From Ga0077523 sp038324085 (GTDB lineage Bacteria > Pseudomonadota > Gammaproteobacteria > Burkholderiales > Ga0077523), in assembly GCA_038324085.1 (NCBI GenBank), contig JBBQHP010000010.1, forward strand, positions 1-64,000: a stretch of DNA of 64,000 nt, written 5' to 3'. Positions 52,014 through 61,393 of this stretch are shown here, piece after piece. Each line of letters starts with the position of its first letter. Within the stretch, counting starts at the first letter, position 1. The notes under the pieces are model-generated. The model was given only the letters and a program-made list of their open reading frames with translations, was not told the DNA's origin and searched no databases. The position numbers and the translations under genes are program-made.

Positions 52014-52667
52014 TCAGAATTCAGCGTCAAGTTCTTCCAGATCGTCCGGCTCGGCCACCGCGGCAGCACGCCACTCGCCCATGGCCGGAAGCGCCAGGAT
52101 GCGTTCGCAATAGCTGCGGCAGGCGTCATCCAGCTTCACATCATAGGTGACGAAACGCGTGCACTCGGGCGCGAACATGGCATCGGCCACCGTCGGCTTG
52201 CCGAACAGGTAGGGGCCGCCGTAAGTCTCCAGGCACTCGCGCCAGATCGTGCAGATGCGCTCGATGTCCGCCTGGGCGCCGGCCCAGACCTTGAAGTCCG
52301 CATAGCTGGCACGCAGGTTCATCGGCAGCGCCGCGCGCAGGCTGCTGAAGCCGGAATGAATCTCGCCTGACACGGCCCGGCAGTGAGCGCGTGCCTTGCG
52401 CTCCGCCGGCAGCAGGCCGGCCTTGGGCAGCGTTTCGTTCAGATACTCGCCGATCGCCAGCGTATCCCAGACCCGGACGCCGTCGTGTTCCAGCCGTGGC
52501 ACGAGGAAGGAGGGCGAGAGCACCAGCAGTTCCGCCCGCACCGAGGGATCGTCGCTGGGGATCGCCGCTGTGACGAAATCGAGCCCGGCCATGCGGCAAA
52601 GGAGCCATCCGCGGAGCGACCAGGCACCGTAATTGCGACTGTTGACGGTGAGAGTGGCCTGGGTCAT
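52014..52667 (-). CDS. Glutathione S-transferase family protein
   Basis: A 217-aa GST with a thioredoxin-like N-terminal domain (about residues 3-80: NSRNYGAWSLRGWLL and VPRLEHDGVRVWDTLAIGEYL) and an all-helical C-terminal domain (FGKPTVADAMFAPECTRF). The active residue is probably the Ser/Tyr near residues 12-17. ATG 52667 begins MTQATLTVNSRNYG. The pattern resembles YfcF/YfcG or maleylacetoacetate isomerase-like GSTs. It precedes the amidohydrolase gene and is divergent from phaZ across about 245 bases. Confidence 0.88.
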   Translation of the reverse strand: MTQATLTVNSRNYGAWSLRGWLLCRMAGLDFVTAAIPSDDPSVRAELLVLSPSFLVPRLEHDGVRVWDTLAIGEYLNETLPKAGLLPAERKARAHCRAVSGEIHSGFSSLRAALPMNLRASYADFKVWAGAQADIERICTIWRECLETYGGPYLFGKPTVADAMFAPECTRFVTYDVKLDDACRSYCERILALPAMGEWRAAAVAEPDDLEELDAEF

Positions 52668-52912
52668 TTCGGTGTCGGTCAGTGAAACGGCGGTGACGCG
52701 AGTCGCTGCGGCCTGCCAACTTGAGGCAGAATCGGAGCGCGGATGCGAATGACGCCGTTTTTTTTTTCGCACCGCGACGTCAGTCGTGCAGATTATGAGG
52801 CTGCGGCGCGGGACTGGACAACAGCCATTACGGTGCCAGCGGGCCCGATCACCGCCGCCGCCGCTCCCCGATCGACCCCCGCCTTGGCCCACCCCCTGAC
52901 GATCCGCCCTTG

Positions 52913-54127
52913 ATGCTCTATTCCGCCTACCAGACCCAGACCGACCTGCTCGAGCCGCTCCGCGTTCTGGCTCGCACCACCGCGGAGGCGCTGGGACCGT
53001 CCGGCGGCCTGGCGGGCAATCTGATGACGCGTCGCTGGGCGGCCGCGTGCGAATTGATGTCGCGTACCGTGCTGAGCCACCGGCGGCCCGAGTTCGCTCT
53101 GCCCACGGCGATTGTCGGAGGCAAGGAAGTCGCGGTGAGGGAAGACGCGGCACTCGTCACACCGTTCGCGACGCTGCTTCATTTTCGCAAGGACATGCGC
53201 GCCGAGCAGCCACGCATCCTGGTGGTCGCCCCGCTTTCCGGCCACTTCGCCACCCTGTTGCGGGGCACGGTGCAGACTCTGCTGCCCGAGAATGACGTCT
53301 ACATCACCGATTGGCACAACGCGCGCGACGTGGGTACCGAAAACGGCAGGTTCGGGCTCGACGAATACACCGAACACATCATCCGCTTCCTCGAATTCAT
53401 GGGGCCCGGCGCGCATGTGATCGCGGTCTGTCAGCCGTGCGTTTCCGCGCTCGCCGCAGTCGCCGTGATGGCGGCGGACGCCAATCCGGCCCAGCCTCGC
53501 AGCATGACCCTGATGGCGGGGCCGATCGATGCGCGCATCAACCCGACCCGCGTGAATGAACTCCCCACGAGCAAGCCGATCGAGTGGTTCGAGAACAACC
53601 TGATATCCGTCGTCCCCGCGAAGTTCGCCGGCGGCGGGCGTCGGGTCTACCCCGGCTTCGTCCAGCTGTCGGCATTCATGTCCATGAATTTCGAGCGACA
53701 CATCAAGGCCCATGTGGACATGTACGAACAGCTGGCCGCGGGTGAGTACGAGAAGGCGCAGGTCACGAAGGACTTCTATGACGAGTACTTCGCCGTGCTG
53801 GATCTCGCCGCCGAGTTCTATCTCGAGACTGTGAGCAAGGTGTTCCAGGAATACGCGCTGCCGCGCGGCCGGCTGGAATGGCGCGGCAGCAAGATCGAAC
53901 CGCGGGCGATACGCCGCACCGCGCTGCTGACGGTGGAAGGCGAGAAGGACGACATATGTGCGCTCGGCCAGACGCTCGCGGCGCAGGATCTGTGCAGCAG
54001 CGTGCGCCCCTACATGAAAAGCCACCACATGCAGGCCGGCGTGGGGCACTACGGCGTGTTCAGCGGCAAGCGCTGGCAGAACCAGATCTACCCGATCGTG
54101 CGCAACACGATCCTCGCCAACGGCTGA
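52913..54127 (+). CDS. phaZ: Intracellular polyhydroxyalkanoate depolymerase
   Basis: A 404-aa alpha/beta hydrolase that breaks down intracellular PHB granules. It is full length for the PhaZ1 class and starts MLYSAYQTQTDLLEPLR, a typical N-terminus. The nucleophile is the cysteine C173 of AVCQPCVSALAAV, as in the Cupriavidus PhaZa1 family, rather than a serine. The His-containing C-terminus HHMQAGVGHYGVFSG is also conserved. No signal peptide is present. It implies that the organism stores PHA, although phaC is not in this window. Confidence 0.95.
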   Translation: MLYSAYQTQTDLLEPLRVLARTTAEALGPSGGLAGNLMTRRWAAACELMSRTVLSHRRPEFALPTAIVGGKEVAVREDAALVTPFATLLHFRKDMRAEQPRILVVAPLSGHFATLLRGTVQTLLPENDVYITDWHNARDVGTENGRFGLDEYTEHIIRFLEFMGPGAHVIAVCQPCVSALAAVAVMAADANPAQPRSMTLMAGPIDARINPTRVNELPTSKPIEWFENNLISVVPAKFAGGGRRVYPGFVQLSAFMSMNFERHIKAHVDMYEQLAAGEYEKAQVTKDFYDEYFAVLDLAAEFYLETVSKVFQEYALPRGRLEWRGSKIEPRAIRRTALLTVEGEKDDICALGQTLAAQDLCSSVRPYMKSHHMQAGVGHYGVFSGKRWQNQIYPIVRNTILANG

Positions 54128-54420
54128 CGCAACGGTTCGGTGCGAGGCGAAGTCCCGCGGGTCCGAAACCGCGCGCTCGCGCCAACCCGCGGTGATTTCC
54201 TTGAACACAACGTGGTTGCCCGGCCGGCACCGAGCGGAGGCGACGCCGCGCGAACCATGCGCTCCGCGTCAGCGGTAGAATCGGGCGAGCGGATGCAACG
54301 GGTTTCCGCCCATCACGGAGCGGTTCGAAAGATCCAGCCCCGCGCCCATCGCGCCCCGGGTCAGCGAACTCTCGCGGGGGTCCGGATCAGCGGCGTCGTC
54401 GTAACGGGAGTCGATCAGGC

Positions 54421-54975
54421 ATGCAGACCGAAAAGACCAAGATGCTCGCCGGCGAGCTCTATTTTCCCGGCGATCCGACGCTCGTTTCCGATCGGCATCG
54501 CGCGAGCGCCCTGTGCCATGAGTTCAACACGCTGGCGCCGATCGAAGCAACGCGCAAGCAGGCATTGCTCGCCAGCCTGTTCGGCTACGCGTGCGATGCC
54601 CGCATCACCGCGCCATTCCATTGCGACTACGGCTACAACATCGCGCTCGGGACGAACGTGTATTTCAACTTCGATTGCGTCATCCTGGACGTCGCATCCG
54701 TGACGATCGGCAGGAACACCTTGCTTGGTCCCGGGGTCCACATCTACGCCGCTTCGCATCCGATGAGCGCGATCGAGCGCCGTGCGGAGCTGGAGTTCGG
54801 CAAGCCGGTCGTGATCGGCGACGACGTCTGGCTCGGTGGCAATTCCGTGGTCTGCCCGGGCGTGACCATCGGATCCGGCTCCGTCGTGGGCGCGGGCAGT
54901 GTCGTGACTCGCGACATTCCGGCCGGTGTGTTTGCGGCGGGCAACCCGTGCCGCGTCATCCGGCCGGTTTCATGA
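54421..54975 (+). CDS. Maltose/galactoside O-acetyltransferase-like hexapeptide-repeat protein
   Basis: A 184-aa left-handed beta-helix acetyltransferase of the LacA/Maa (NodL) family. An N-terminal Mac domain (MLAGELYFPGDPTL, AATRKQALL-like region) precedes the hexapeptide repeats. The catalytic His is in GPGVHIYAASHPMS, followed by GDDVWLGGNSVVCPGVTIG. The acceptor sugar is not predictable. The 293 bases upstream to phaZ hold no gene that I can support. Confidence 0.9.
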   Translation: MQTEKTKMLAGELYFPGDPTLVSDRHRASALCHEFNTLAPIEATRKQALLASLFGYACDARITAPFHCDYGYNIALGTNVYFNFDCVILDVASVTIGRNTLLGPGVHIYAASHPMSAIERRAELEFGKPVVIGDDVWLGGNSVVCPGVTIGSGSVVGAGSVVTRDIPAGVFAAGNPCRVIRPVS

Positions 54976-55036
54976 TCGTCGGCGGCTCGCCGTGACGCAT
55001 CAAGCAAGCGCCTCATTGTGCGGAAGTCGGATCGAC

Positions 55037-55489
55037 ATGACGCCCGTCCGCATGGTGATCGCCGTCGTGCTGCTCGGATACGCCGCCCTTGCGTCCGGCG
55101 CGGACGAGGCCTCGTGCCTCGCGCAATACCAGGCCGAAGTAACGCGCATCGGTCGCGACGCCCAGCGCGTCGCCGCGGAGAATCCGCCGGGAAGCGATCG
55201 CGAGGCGCAGCGGCGATTGATGGCCCCGGTCCAGGAAGCCCTCAAGGCCGCCGCGGACCGCGCCCGGGTCTGCCAGGAAGGAATCCGAAGGGCGACACGC
55301 GCGCCGGACGGCAGTGCAGCCGAGCTTCGTGCCAGGGAATGCATCGAAAGCGGAAATCGGCAGTTGACCGAACTGACCAGGAGCACTGCCGGACGCACGC
55401 ATCTGACCCGCGAGGAGCAGGCGGCGCTGCGCGACGACATGAGCCGCATCACCGAAGCCCGCACCTACTGCATGCGGCGCGCCCGCTGA
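55037..55489 (+). CDS. Small secreted protein of unknown function
   Basis: A 150-aa protein with a signal peptide (MVIAVVLLGYAALASGADEA). The mature part is helical and charged with four cysteines (ASCLAQYQ, VCQEGI, ECIESG, YCMRRAR), spaced so that two disulfides are possible. No lipobox or known domain is seen. It lies 52 bases ahead of the TPR protein gene and may be cotranscribed with it. I do not recognise a family. Confidence 0.7.
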   Translation: MTPVRMVIAVVLLGYAALASGADEASCLAQYQAEVTRIGRDAQRVAAENPPGSDREAQRRLMAPVQEALKAAADRARVCQEGIRRATRAPDGSAAELRARECIESGNRQLTELTRSTAGRTHLTREEQAALRDDMSRITEARTYCMRRAR

Positions 55490-55541
55490 AGCGTGGACAG
55501 CCGCGATCGGCGCGAACATCCCTACCATCCGGAGCGTACCT

Positions 55542-56615
55542 GTGGCGGTTTCGAGATTCTTCCTGCTGGCGTTCGCCGCGATCGTGGCAACGCCGAACGC
55601 GATTGCAGCGGAGGCGCTGGTCGTGGCGGTACGCGCGCTCGGATGGGCGCCCGGGGGCGCGGAGCTGACGCTGGTCGACGTTCTTCCCCGCCCTCCGGCG
55701 CTGTCGGCGGCGGAGGCGAGCGCTGGCTGTCTGGGCACGGAAGCGAATTTCGACACGCCGGGTGCGCAGGCCGCTTGGCAGCGCCGACGTCCGCTGCGGG
55801 TGCTGACGATCTGGGGGGTCGCCCACTTCGGGACGCGCGCGGCCGAACGCTCCGGCGGGGCGCTATGCCAGGATCGGCAGTTCCTGGCGCGTCAGTGGCA
55901 GGCCGCGCTGGGCCGTCCGGCCACCGGGAAGCTCACGGAATACGACGTCGCCGAACTGTCCCGGGCGATCAGCGACGTCGAAGGGGGCAGGACACCCTCG
56001 TTTGGCGCTCTCCCCGTGGGCATCGATCCGACCCGTCCGCCGCCACCTGTAGCGGCCGCGAAAGCCGGACCGGGCGCCGCCGAAAGTGCGCCATCGAAGC
56101 GCGATCCGGTTGATCCGTCGGCCGCGCTCGGGGCGATGTCGGGCGCCGAAGCGGAGGCATTCTGTCGATCGCCGGCGTCGCAGCGCGAGATCATCCGCAG
56201 GTGCGCGCTCGCCCTGCAGTCCGGCAAGCTGGACGAAGGGCAGACCGCCCGGTCGCTGTTCACCATGGCAGGCGCGCACGAGGACCTGAACGATCTGCGT
56301 ATCGCCGAAGCGCTCTACACGAAAGGGATCGTCCTCGTCCCGACCAGCTACGTTGGCTACCTGCTTCGGGCCGAGGTGTATCGAAAGCTGGGAATACTCG
56401 ATCTCGCTTTCCTCGATTTCGACAAAGTGCTCGAGATCGGACATCCAGCGTCTCTCTACGACGCATACACCGGTCGCGGCATCACGTACGGCATGGCCCG
56501 GCAGGATGCGAAAGCGCTCGCGGACTTCGACCGGGCGATGGCGATCGATCCGGCCGATCCGCGCGCACGCCAGAACCGGGAAGTGCTCCTGGCCCGGCGA
56601 CGGGGGACACGCTGA
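55542..56615 (+). CDS. Exported TPR-repeat protein
   Basis: A 357-aa protein with a signal peptide (FFLLAFAAIVATPNAIA) and a C-terminal TPR region. The repeats are recognisable as DLRIAEALYTKGIVLVPTSY, GYLLRAEVYRKLGILDLAFL and AKALADFDRAMAIDPADPRA. The N-terminal half (about residues 20-170) has no known domain and ends in a Pro/Ala-rich linker. GTG 55542 has GGAG about 9 bases upstream. It probably acts in the periplasm as a protein-binding scaffold, possibly with the small Cys-rich protein encoded just before it. Confidence 0.75.
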   Translation: MAVSRFFLLAFAAIVATPNAIAAEALVVAVRALGWAPGGAELTLVDVLPRPPALSAAEASAGCLGTEANFDTPGAQAAWQRRRPLRVLTIWGVAHFGTRAAERSGGALCQDRQFLARQWQAALGRPATGKLTEYDVAELSRAISDVEGGRTPSFGALPVGIDPTRPPPPVAAAKAGPGAAESAPSKRDPVDPSAALGAMSGAEAEAFCRSPASQREIIRRCALALQSGKLDEGQTARSLFTMAGAHEDLNDLRIAEALYTKGIVLVPTSYVGYLLRAEVYRKLGILDLAFLDFDKVLEIGHPASLYDAYTGRGITYGMARQDAKALADFDRAMAIDPADPRARQNREVLLARRRGTR

Positions 56616-56695
56616 TGCCCGCGCCGTGGATCGACCCCAGGCTCGCCGACCGGGCGGGCACTGCGTCGCCACCGTTCGCTGCGGTGAGCCGGTAG

Positions 56696-57457
56696 ATGTG
56701 TGGCCGTTATGTCCCGCCGGACGAAGCCGCGATGGAACGGTTCTGGCGAATCGATCGCCGCAACTGGGCCGGCTGGCCCGGACCGCGTTTCAACGTGGCA
56801 CCGACCACCATTGTCCCGATCATCGTCGAAGCGCAGGACGGCGCTTACGAATTGGCCGGCGCGCGGTGGGGATTGATCCCGAGTTGGTGGAACAAGGACG
56901 TCCCGCCTTCGCTCACCTTCAACGCCCGTTCCGAAGAGGCCGCGCGCAAGCCGACCTGGCGCAACAGCATCCGTGCGACGCGCTGCCTCATGCCGGCCCG
57001 GGGCTGGTTCGAATGGAACGAGCACGAACCGGCACGAAGCGAATCGGGCCGGAAGGTGAACCAGCCGTACTTCATCCACAGTCCCGACGCGGAAGTCATC
57101 GCTTTCGCGGGGTTGTGGGCGCTGTGGCAGCGTGCGGGCACCGCGCCGGTCCTCTCGTGTGCCTTGCTGTCGAAGCAGGCCGCGCCCGCGATCTCGGGCA
57201 TCCACCACCGCATGCCCGTCGTCCTGGCGCCGGCGCAATACGCGGCATGGCTCGATCCGTCGGCGTCGGCGGAGGCGGTGCAAGGGCTCATCGCTGCTGC
57301 GCGGGAAGACTTCGAGGGTTACCGTGTCAGCACGCGGGTCAACAACACCCGCAACGATTCGCCGGATCTGCTGGTTCCCCTGCCGACCGGCGAACCGGAG
57401 CCGGCAAGCGCACCGGAAACGGCGGTGCTTCGGCCCATGCGCCCTACACCCGAGTGA
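56696..57457 (+). CDS. SOS response-associated peptidase family protein (YedK/HMCES)
   Basis: A 253-aa SRAP protein that protects single-stranded abasic sites by forming a covalent DNA-protein bond through Cys2. The catalytic Cys is exposed after Met removal (MCGRYVPP). The conserved NVAPT, ARSEEAARKPTWR, RCLMPARGWFEW and SGIHHRMPVVL (active His) segments are all present. ATG 56696 is fixed by the need for Cys2. No SOS box is evident upstream. Confidence 0.94.
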   Translation: MCGRYVPPDEAAMERFWRIDRRNWAGWPGPRFNVAPTTIVPIIVEAQDGAYELAGARWGLIPSWWNKDVPPSLTFNARSEEAARKPTWRNSIRATRCLMPARGWFEWNEHEPARSESGRKVNQPYFIHSPDAEVIAFAGLWALWQRAGTAPVLSCALLSKQAAPAISGIHHRMPVVLAPAQYAAWLDPSASAEAVQGLIAAAREDFEGYRVSTRVNNTRNDSPDLLVPLPTGEPEPASAPETAVLRPMRPTPE

Positions 57458-57580
57458 GCTGGCGGTGCGTCCAGGTGGCGCGTGATGCGTAGCCACGCAG
57501 CGGCGAGGCGCCTGACCTCGCTGCCGTGGATCGGGTGCGGTGCGAGGCTCGCCGCCCACCGGGAGTCATAACGCACGGCA

Positions 57581-58156
57581 ATGGAAGCATTCCTCGTTTC
57601 GGCAGGCATCGTCGCGCTCGCGGAAATCGGCGACAAGACCCAGCTCCTAGCGTTCATTCTGGCGGCCCGATTCCGCAAACCGGTGCCGATCGTGCTGGGC
57701 ATCCTCGTCGCGACTCTCCTGAATCACGGGATCGCCGGCGCGGTGGGGACATGGATCACTGCCGTGCTGAGCCCGCACATCCTGCGCTGGCTGCTGGGGA
57801 CCTCCTTCATCGTAATGGCCGTCTGGGTGCTGATCCCGGACAAGCTCGACGACACGGCGGCGGTGCGCACCCGGTTCGGCGTCTTCGGTACCACGGTGGT
57901 CACGTTCTTCCTAGCGGAGATCGGCGACAAGACCCAGATCGCGACCATCGCACTGGCGGCGCGCTACCAGGCGCTCGTCCCGGTGGTGCTCGGCACGACG
58001 CTGGGAATGATGCTCGCCAACGTGCCGGCGGTCGTCCTCGGCGAGCGCATCGCCCACAAGATCCCCGTACGGCTCGTCCACGGCATCGCTGCCGCGATCT
58101 TCGCGGCGCTCGGCGTCGCTGCCCTGATGGGCGCCGGCAGCAGGCTCGGTTTCTAG
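57581..58156 (+). CDS. TMEM165/GDT1-family (UPF0016) cation transporter
   Basis: A 191-aa inner-membrane protein with six hydrophobic segments and the duplicated family motif E-x-G-D-K-(T/S): LAEIGDKTQLLAF near residue 15 and LAEIGDKTQIATI in the second half. Bacterial members (MneA/MntX) export Mn(II), and others handle calcium. The 123-base leader has a long GC-rich stem (57493-57529), but I could not confirm a manganese riboswitch in it. It follows the SRAP gene on the same strand. Confidence 0.92.
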   Translation: MEAFLVSAGIVALAEIGDKTQLLAFILAARFRKPVPIVLGILVATLLNHGIAGAVGTWITAVLSPHILRWLLGTSFIVMAVWVLIPDKLDDTAAVRTRFGVFGTTVVTFFLAEIGDKTQIATIALAARYQALVPVVLGTTLGMMLANVPAVVLGERIAHKIPVRLVHGIAAAIFAALGVAALMGAGSRLGF

Positions 58157-58310
58157 GGTCCGATCGCGCCGATCGAGCGCATCGGGTGCGTGGTTGCCAT
58201 CGGCTGGGTCGAACGGCAACGGCGCGACCGATCGGCGGCCGGCGCATGCAACGGTGATATCTTGAGAAACATACCGCCCGTCCTTCGCCCCGCCTCTTGG
58301 AGCCGCTGCG

Positions 58311-59177
58311 TTGTCACGAACCGCCCTCGTTGTCCTTACCCTGCTGGCCATGACGGCTTTCGCCGGCAATTCCCTGCTGTGCCGCATGGCCCTGAAAGCA
58401 ACCCGCATCGACGCGGCCAGCTTCACTGTCATCCGGATCGTCTCGGGCGCTCTCGTGCTGTGGCTGATCGTCCGCCTGCGCGCAATGAAGGCTGCCGCGG
58501 CCGGCAGCTGGTGGTCCGCGCTGGCCCTGTTCCTGTACGCGGGGGCCTTTTCCTTCGCCTACGTCACGCTGCCGGCGGGAACCGGAGCATTGCTACTGTT
58601 CGGTGCCGTGCAGACCACGATGATCGGCTATGGGCTCTGGTCGGGAGAGCGTCTGCGCCGGCGTCAGGCGGCTGGCTTCGTGATCGCATTCGGCGGTCTG
58701 GTCGGCCTGCTGCTCCCGGGGCTCTCGGCGCCACCGGTGGAGGGTGCCGTGCTGATGCTCGGTGCCGGAGTTGCCTGGGGTGTCTATTCCCTGCGTGGCG
58801 CGGGCGCCGGGGATCCCGTTTGCGCCACAGCCGGCAACTTCCTGCGCGCGGTACCGTTCGCGGGAGCGCTGAGCCTCGCCATGCTGCCCCGGGCCGTGCT
58901 CGACAGCGCGGGCATCGGGTATGCGATCGCCTCGGGCGCGCTGGCCTCCGGGCTCGGCTATGCCGTGTGGTACACGAGCCTGCGGCAGATCAGGACCACG
59001 ACCGCCGCGACCGTCCAGCTGAGCGTGCCCGTGATCGCCGCGATCGGCGGCATCGCCTTCCTCGGCGAACAGCTCACCGTGCGCCTGCTGTTCGCTTCCG
59101 TCGCGATTCTCGGCGGAATCGCGCTGATCATCGTCGACCGACGCCGCGCGGGACCCACGCTCCGGCAACAGCGTTGA
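58311..59177 (+). CDS. EamA/DMT-family transporter
   Basis: A 288-aa inner-membrane protein of ten hydrophobic segments in two EamA repeats (about residues 5-130 and 145-280). Typical pieces are TLPAGTGALLLFGAVQTTMI and SVPVIAAIGGIAFLGEQLT. The substrate is unknown. The start is TTG 58311 with GGAG about 9 bases upstream. It converges on the DUF2254 gene with ten bases between stops. Confidence 0.9.
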   Translation: MSRTALVVLTLLAMTAFAGNSLLCRMALKATRIDAASFTVIRIVSGALVLWLIVRLRAMKAAAAGSWWSALALFLYAGAFSFAYVTLPAGTGALLLFGAVQTTMIGYGLWSGERLRRRQAAGFVIAFGGLVGLLLPGLSAPPVEGAVLMLGAGVAWGVYSLRGAGAGDPVCATAGNFLRAVPFAGALSLAMLPRAVLDSAGIGYAIASGALASGLGYAVWYTSLRQIRTTTAATVQLSVPVIAAIGGIAFLGEQLTVRLLFASVAILGGIALIIVDRRRAGPTLRQQR

Positions 59178-59187
59178 TGCCGGCGGG

Positions 59188-60507
59188 TCAGCCCCGCACC
59201 GCGCCGAGGGCGCCGAGCACGCCGCCTTCCAGCGTGCGCTGGAACAGCGCGCGGCGCTTGCGGACATCGCCGAGATCCGACGGGTTCGCGATGTCCCTCT
59301 GGGCGTCGAAGGCCACGAGATCGGCGTGGCGCACGAGCGCGGCCCTTCGGTCGGGGCCCGGTTCGCAGGCGATCACCGCGGTCAGCACGTCGAGCATCCG
59401 GATGAGTATGGATGGCTTGCCGGCAGCGTTCTGGCGGATCATGTGGAACATCAGGTTCACGAAGTTCTCGTAGCCGAGGCTCGGAACAACCAGGGCGATG
59501 CGTTCCTCGCGCAGCAGGACGCCGCTCGGGATCGAGCGGCCGGCGAGATCGCACAGCACCGCACCGAGGCGATCGAGCACGCTCATCGCAGTGTGCGGAT
59601 CATTGATACCGGGTGACAGTGCGCGGACTGCCACTTCGACCAACTGGCGCAGGGCGTACTCCGCGTCGTCCGAGCTGCCGCGCGTGGCGCCCAGTGCGGT
59701 TGCATTCCGGATCGCGGCCGCGGCATCCTCCGCGGCGACCGTCATGACCGCGATCGGCGCCCCGGGAAAGACATAGTCGCCCCGACGCACGAGCAGCCGG
59801 ATCGCCGTCCCGTGTTCGGCGGCCCAGTCTGCAAGCCCGTTCTCGTCCAACTGCTGCAGGTAGCCGCGGCGCGAATCGGTGACAGGAATCGCATTGCGCC
59901 AGAACTCGGCAGGCGGCGGCGTGGGTTGCGACTGGTCGCTCCACAGTTCGCGAAACGCGTTGCGTACGTCGTCACTCACCAGGTCGACGACCGTGTCCAC
60001 GTTGATCCGGCTCGCCATGTGGCCGACGAAGTACACCAGCGTCACGACGCAGATGAACGCGAACAGGATGCCCACCGTGAGCGCAAGATGGGGCGTGAAG
60101 GGACCTTCTTCCTGGGTGCGCACGCTGCGCAGAACCAGCAGCGCATACGAAAACGTTCCCAGGAAGGCGCCCAACGTGAACTGGTTACCGCGATCGCGGG
60201 TGAAGTTGCGGAGCAGGCGCGGCCCCATCTGCCCCGCGGTGAGAGACAGGGCCGCGATCGTGATCGAGAACACCGTCCCGGCGACGCCGATGGTGGACGA
60301 TGCGATGGCCCCGAGCAGGGTTCGCGCGCCCGTGCCCCCGCCGTTGTAGAGCCAGTCGCTTGCGGTCAGCCAGTCCGGCAGCAATCCGCTCCGGTCGACA
60401 TCGACCAGAGCGATGGCCAGCACGATGCCGGCCAGCACCATCGCTCCGGGGACCAGCCAGAAAGCTTCGCCGAGCGCGTAGAGGAGTTTACGAAGACGTG
60501 CGGTCAA
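59188..60507 (-). CDS. DUF2254 membrane protein
   Basis: A 439-aa inner-membrane protein. Four hydrophobic segments lie in the first 170 residues, separated by the conserved block VFSITIAALSLTAGQMGPRL and FTRDRGNQFTLGAFLGTFSY. A soluble C-terminal half contains a region that handles repeats such as GINDPHTAMSVLDRLGAVL. This matches the DUF2254 family, whose function is not known to me. The start is TTG 60507. It is divergent from the macrodomain gene across 293 bases in which I see no gene. Confidence 0.88.
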   Translation of the reverse strand: MTARLRKLLYALGEAFWLVPGAMVLAGIVLAIALVDVDRSGLLPDWLTASDWLYNGGGTGARTLLGAIASSTIGVAGTVFSITIAALSLTAGQMGPRLLRNFTRDRGNQFTLGAFLGTFSYALLVLRSVRTQEEGPFTPHLALTVGILFAFICVVTLVYFVGHMASRINVDTVVDLVSDDVRNAFRELWSDQSQPTPPPAEFWRNAIPVTDSRRGYLQQLDENGLADWAAEHGTAIRLLVRRGDYVFPGAPIAVMTVAAEDAAAAIRNATALGATRGSSDDAEYALRQLVEVAVRALSPGINDPHTAMSVLDRLGAVLCDLAGRSIPSGVLLREERIALVVPSLGYENFVNLMFHMIRQNAAGKPSILIRMLDVLTAVIACEPGPDRRAALVRHADLVAFDAQRDIANPSDLGDVRKRRALFQRTLEGGVLGALGAVRG

Positions 60508-60800
60508 GTCGTGGCAATCACGGATGCGTCGGTGCGAATGAAGGACAGGGCTGAAGGGTGTTCAACGTTCGTAGCCCGGATGCTATCGTCTGCCCTGAGT
60601 GTAGCGATGGCTGCTCATGCCGGCGACGCTTTTTGCGGTTTCGTGGCGCACGCGCTCCGTCCTCATGCGCCGACAGGTACGACACCGATTCCGTGTGAAC
60701 AAGCCAACGATGGTCCGAATCCTTCCCGATCTTCCGACGTTTGCGCACCGCACGGGGTGCGCCTGCGATCACGTAACGCACACGCAGCCGGAGCCGGGCA

Positions 60801-61343
60801 GTGCCGGGCAGTAGCAGTCGCGGCGCGCACGTGGCGTTGCGCGCCATGCAGGCCGACATCACCACACTGAGCGTCGATGCGATCGTCAACGCCGCCAACC
60901 CGTCCTTGCTCGGCGGCGGTGGCGTCGACGGTGCAATCCATCGTGCGGCCGGCCCGGAGCTGCTGGAGGCGTGCCGCCTGCTGAACGGTTGCGCAACCGG
61001 CGACGCCAAGCTGACCTCGGGCTACCGGCTGCGCGCGCGGTACGTCATCCACACGGTGGGGCCGGTATGGCAGGGCGGCGCCCATCACGAGAGCGAACGG
61101 CTGGCGTCCTGTTACCGGCGCTGCATCGAGATTGCCGCGCAGCACGGGTTGAAGACGCTGGCGTTCCCGAGCGTCAGCACCGGTGTCTACGGATATCCGA
61201 TCGACCTCGCCGCGGGGGTGGCCGTCGCGACCGTCCGTGCGTCGGTGCCGGCGCACCACACGCTCGAAGACATCCTCTTCTGTTGTTTCTCGACCGGCGA
61301 TCTCGCGGTGTACCAGCGCATCCTCGGAGACTCGGAGCCCTGA
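60801..61343 (+). CDS. Macrodomain protein, O-acetyl-ADP-ribose deacetylase type
   Basis: A 180-aa single macrodomain of the YmdB/MacroD class, which removes acetyl from O-acetyl-ADP-ribose or ADP-ribose from proteins. Both ligand loops are present: VNAANPSLLGGGGVDGAIHRAAG and FPSVSTGVYGYPID. I use GTG 60801 because the first beta-strand (HVALRAMQADIT) requires it; ATG 60846 would cut that strand. It converges on the hydroxypyruvate reductase gene with 50 bases between. Confidence 0.93.
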   Translation: MPGSSSRGAHVALRAMQADITTLSVDAIVNAANPSLLGGGGVDGAIHRAAGPELLEACRLLNGCATGDAKLTSGYRLRARYVIHTVGPVWQGGAHHESERLASCYRRCIEIAAQHGLKTLAFPSVSTGVYGYPIDLAAGVAVATVRASVPAHHTLEDILFCCFSTGDLAVYQRILGDSEP

Positions 61344-61393
61344 CTCGCGCGACCGCGAAACCCGTCGTGTCGCAGGACGTGTTCGCCGGCGGC

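Noticed and set aside
52758..52767. A run of ten T as a transcription terminator
   Set aside because: No stem precedes it on either strand. It lies between divergent genes (GST and phaZ), where a terminator is not expected.
54128..54420. A gene upstream of the acetyltransferase
   Set aside because: The only open frame here continues out of frame into the acetyltransferase gene and has an Arg/Ala-rich product with no ribosome-binding site. A TAGAAT near 54271 might be a -10 box, but no -35 matches it.
57458..57580. A possible yybP-ykoY manganese riboswitch ahead of the GDT1-type transporter
   Set aside because: A long stem (57493-57529) and a GTAGC are present, but the conserved GGGGAGUAGC loop and the GGCGAGACC-type loop are not. 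A covariance search would be needed to revive it.
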